Shown here: piece after piece, positions 62,554-64,000 of the stretch | How the letters are laid out: each line of letters opens with the position of its first letter | Position numbering within the stretch: position 1 is the first letter of the stretch | Assembly: GCF_000519125.1 (NCBI RefSeq) | Contig: NZ_JAEX01000010.1 | Span: forward strand, 1-64,000 | DNA length: 64,000 bases | Direction of reading: 5' to 3' | From: Desulfocurvus vexinensis DSM 17965 | GTDB taxonomy: Bacteria; Desulfobacterota; Desulfovibrionia; Desulfovibrionales; Desulfovibrionaceae | The notes under the pieces: generated by a model | Database searches by the model: none | What the model was told of the DNA's origin: nothing | What the model saw: the letters and a program-made list of their open reading frames with translations, nothing else | Made by a program: the position numbers and the translations under genes

Positions 62554-63097
62554 GGAGCAGTTCACTCCTGGTGAAGATGGACGTCAGCTCGTATCCGGCC
62601 CGGGCCAGGTTTTCGCGCCCGCCCTCCTCGCGGTCGAGCACGCACAGCACGCCGACCACCTCCAGCCCCTCGGCGCGCACGCGCTCCAGGGCCTTCTGCA
62701 ACGTGCCCCCGGTGGTCACCACGTCTTCCAGCAGCACGACCTTGTCGCCGGGGGCGAAGTTGGCCATGCCTTCGAGGTACTGGTTGGTGCCGTGGCCCTT
62801 GGGCTGCTTGCGCACGATGAACCCGGGCAGGGGGCGGCCCTCGGTGTAGGAGACCACCGTCACGGCGCTGACCAGCGGGTCCGCGCCCAGGGTCATGCCC
62901 CCTACGCCTTTGATAGCATAATCTTTGAGAAGTTCAAGGAACAACCGCCCCAGCAGCCAGGCGCCCTGGGGGTGCAAGGCCGTCTGCTTGCAGTCGAAAT
63001 AGTAGTCGCTCTTGCGGCCCGAGGTCAGGGTGAAATCGCCTTCCCGGTAGGACTTTTCCTTGAGGAGCCGGGCCAGGTCGCGCCGAATCTGCTGCAT
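62537..63097 (-). CDS. pyrE: Orotate phosphoribosyltransferase
   Basis: Joins orotate to PRPP in pyrimidine synthesis. The 186-residue product has TLTSGRKSDYYFDCKQTAL near 24-42 and the PRPP loop VVLLEDVVTTGGTLQKALE near 120-138, the PyrE signature, with FIVRKQPKGHGTNQYLEG before it. The start follows the purB stop with one base between, and its 3' end overlaps the lipoprotein gene. Confidence 0.95.
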   Translation of the reverse strand: MQQIRRDLARLLKEKSYREGDFTLTSGRKSDYYFDCKQTALHPQGAWLLGRLFLELLKDYAIKGVGGMTLGADPLVSAVTVVSYTEGRPLPGFIVRKQPKGHGTNQYLEGMANFAPGDKVVLLEDVVTTGGTLQKALERVRAEGLEVVGVLCVLDREEGGRENLARAGYELTSIFTRSELLHAAAD

Positions 63098-63098
63098 G

Positions 63099-64000
63099 TC
63101 AGCTCCCGAAGACGCGGTTGAAGATCATGTCCTCGTGCCGCAGGTAATACCCGGAGTCGAAGACCTCGTCCAGTTTCCCGGGGGGCAGCAGCCGGGCGAT
63201 GTCCGCGTCGGCGCGGGCCTGCTCGGGGAACTGCAGGCCCTGCTCCCAGCAGCGCATGGCCACCCGCTGCACGATCTCGTAGGCCTCCTGGCGGCCAAGG
63301 CCGGTTTCCTCCAGCAGGGCCATGAGCACCCGCTGGGAGTAGAACAGCCCGTAGGAGCCCTTGAGGTTGCGCTCGATGTTGGCCGGGATGACCCGCAGCC
63401 GCCGCAGCACGCCGGTCAGCCTGGACAGCACGTAGTCGGCCAGGATGGTGCTGTCGGGCATGATCACGCGCTCCACGGAGCTGTGGCTGATGTCGCGCTC
63501 GTGCCACAGGGCCTGGTTCTCCATGGCCGCCAGGGCGTTGGTGCGCAGCAGGCGCGACAGGCCCGTCAGGTTTTCGGCGGAGATGGGGTTGCGCTTGTGG
63601 GGCATGGCGCTGGAGCCCTTCTGGCCCTTGGCGAAGCCCTCCTCCACCTCCAGCACCTCGGTGCGCTGCAGGTGGCGCAGCTCCACGCACAGCCGCTCCA
63701 CGCCCCCGGCCAGCAGCGCCAGGGCGGTGAAGAACGCCGCGTGGCGGTCGCGCTGGATGATCTGGGTGGAGATGGGGTCCACCCCCAGGCCCAGGATTTC
63801 GCAGGCCAGGCGTTCCACCTCGGGGTTCAGGTGGGCGTAGGTGCCCACGGCCCCGGAAATCTTGCCCACGCGCACGCCCTGCCAGGCGGCGGCAAAGCGC
63901 TCCTGGTGGCGGCGCATCTCGGCGTAGAACCCGGCCAGCTTCAGGCCGTAGCTGGTGGGCTCGGCGTGGATGCCGTGGGTGCGGCCCATGCACAGCAGGC
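63099..64000 (-). CDS. purB: Adenylosuccinate lyase, C-terminal part (cut by window edge)
   Basis: Splits adenylosuccinate and SAICAR in purine synthesis. About 300 C-terminal residues are visible. GRTHGIHAEPTSYGLKLAGF carries the catalytic His, AVGTYAHLNPEVE follows, and GSSAMPHKRNPISAENL is the lyase signature loop with the catalytic Ser. DSTILADY and YFNRV-like tail segments also match. The gene runs leftward in from beyond base 64000, so its start is not in the window. pyrE follows with a one-base gap. Confidence 0.94.
   Translation of the reverse strand, partial: LLCMGRTHGIHAEPTSYGLKLAGFYAEMRRHQERFAAAWQGVRVGKISGAVGTYAHLNPEVERLACEILGLGVDPISTQIIQRDRHAAFFTALALLAGGVERLCVELRHLQRTEVLEVEEGFAKGQKGSSAMPHKRNPISAENLTGLSRLLRTNALAAMENQALWHERDISHSSVERVIMPDSTILADYVLSRLTGVLRRLRVIPANIERNLKGSYGLFYSQRVLMALLEETGLGRQEAYEIVQRVAMRCWEQGLQFPEQARADADIARLLPPGKLDEVFDSGYYLRHEDMIFNRVFGS

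Overview
The window is about 70% G+C and carries ordinary bacterial chromosome genes packed in short operons on both strands. The gene set points to the Desulfovibrionales (sulfate-reducing, curved, flagellated rods). Evidence is a TunR-type regulator (integrase fold plus molybdate/tungstate-binding domains) next to modABC, a stand-alone IMP cyclohydrolase, an ADH-synthase-family aldolase, flagellar promoters of the sigma-54 type, and a peptidoglycan-trimming gene set of the kind that makes curved cells. No genus can be fixed from the sequence alone.

Layout. 1-4.1 kb: a three-gene photo-repair operon (DUF523/DUF1722 protein, SDR protein, class II photolyase), minus strand. 4.2-6.8 kb: OsmC protein, a DhnA-family aldolase whose Schiff-base lysine is replaced by Cys, and an rRNA-type methyltransferase. 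6.8-12.4 kb: molybdenum region (tunR, modABC, mogA, DUF1614 membrane protein), with tunR-modABC bracketed by two ~345-bp copies of a palindromic dispersed repeat. 12.5-19.6 kb: rfbA, holB, a universal stress protein, a small sigma-54-driven unknown gene, thpR, pncC and a three-PAS hybrid kinase. 20-25.6 kb: Tat-exported phosphoesterase, hydantoinase-like protein, ClC channel, ribF, then tRNA-Leu(CAG). 26-30 kb: two divergent ArsR-controlled units for arsenic or related oxyanions (permease and thioredoxin; acr3 and arsC), one apparently read from a leaderless mRNA.

30-36.1 kb: flagellar basal-body operon flgBC-fliEFGHI read leftward from a consensus sigma-54 promoter. A second consensus sigma-54 promoter drives a TPR gene in the opposite direction. 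37.4 kb: purH N-terminal domain (IMP cyclohydrolase). 38.0-39.9 kb: an AT-rich foreign island of exactly two translationally coupled genes, tcmP (methyltransferase-like) and a three-Cys (DUF5131) protein. It is inserted directly at the 5' end of hflX, whose reading frame now begins inside the island. This pair has no established function and is the best candidate for an undescribed system here. 41.8-48.9 kb: Lon-like protease, a PHP-glycosyltransferase fusion and a PlsC-GNAT (ornithine-lipid synthase type) fusion.

49-58 kb: signalling genes (a degenerate REC-HD protein, a FapA-type protein, an NtrC-type regulator with its kinase, a Cys-motif PAS kinase), an aspartate-type aminotransferase and sfsA. 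58.05-58.18 kb: an elaborate nested palindrome. 58.2-64 kb: one leftward operon purB (cut by the window edge), pyrE, a putative lipoprotein, a Csd6/Pgp2-like L,D-carboxypeptidase, a membrane-anchored coiled-coil protein and a Csd4/Pgp1-like carboxypeptidase. This couples nucleotide synthesis genes to a probable cell-curvature cassette.
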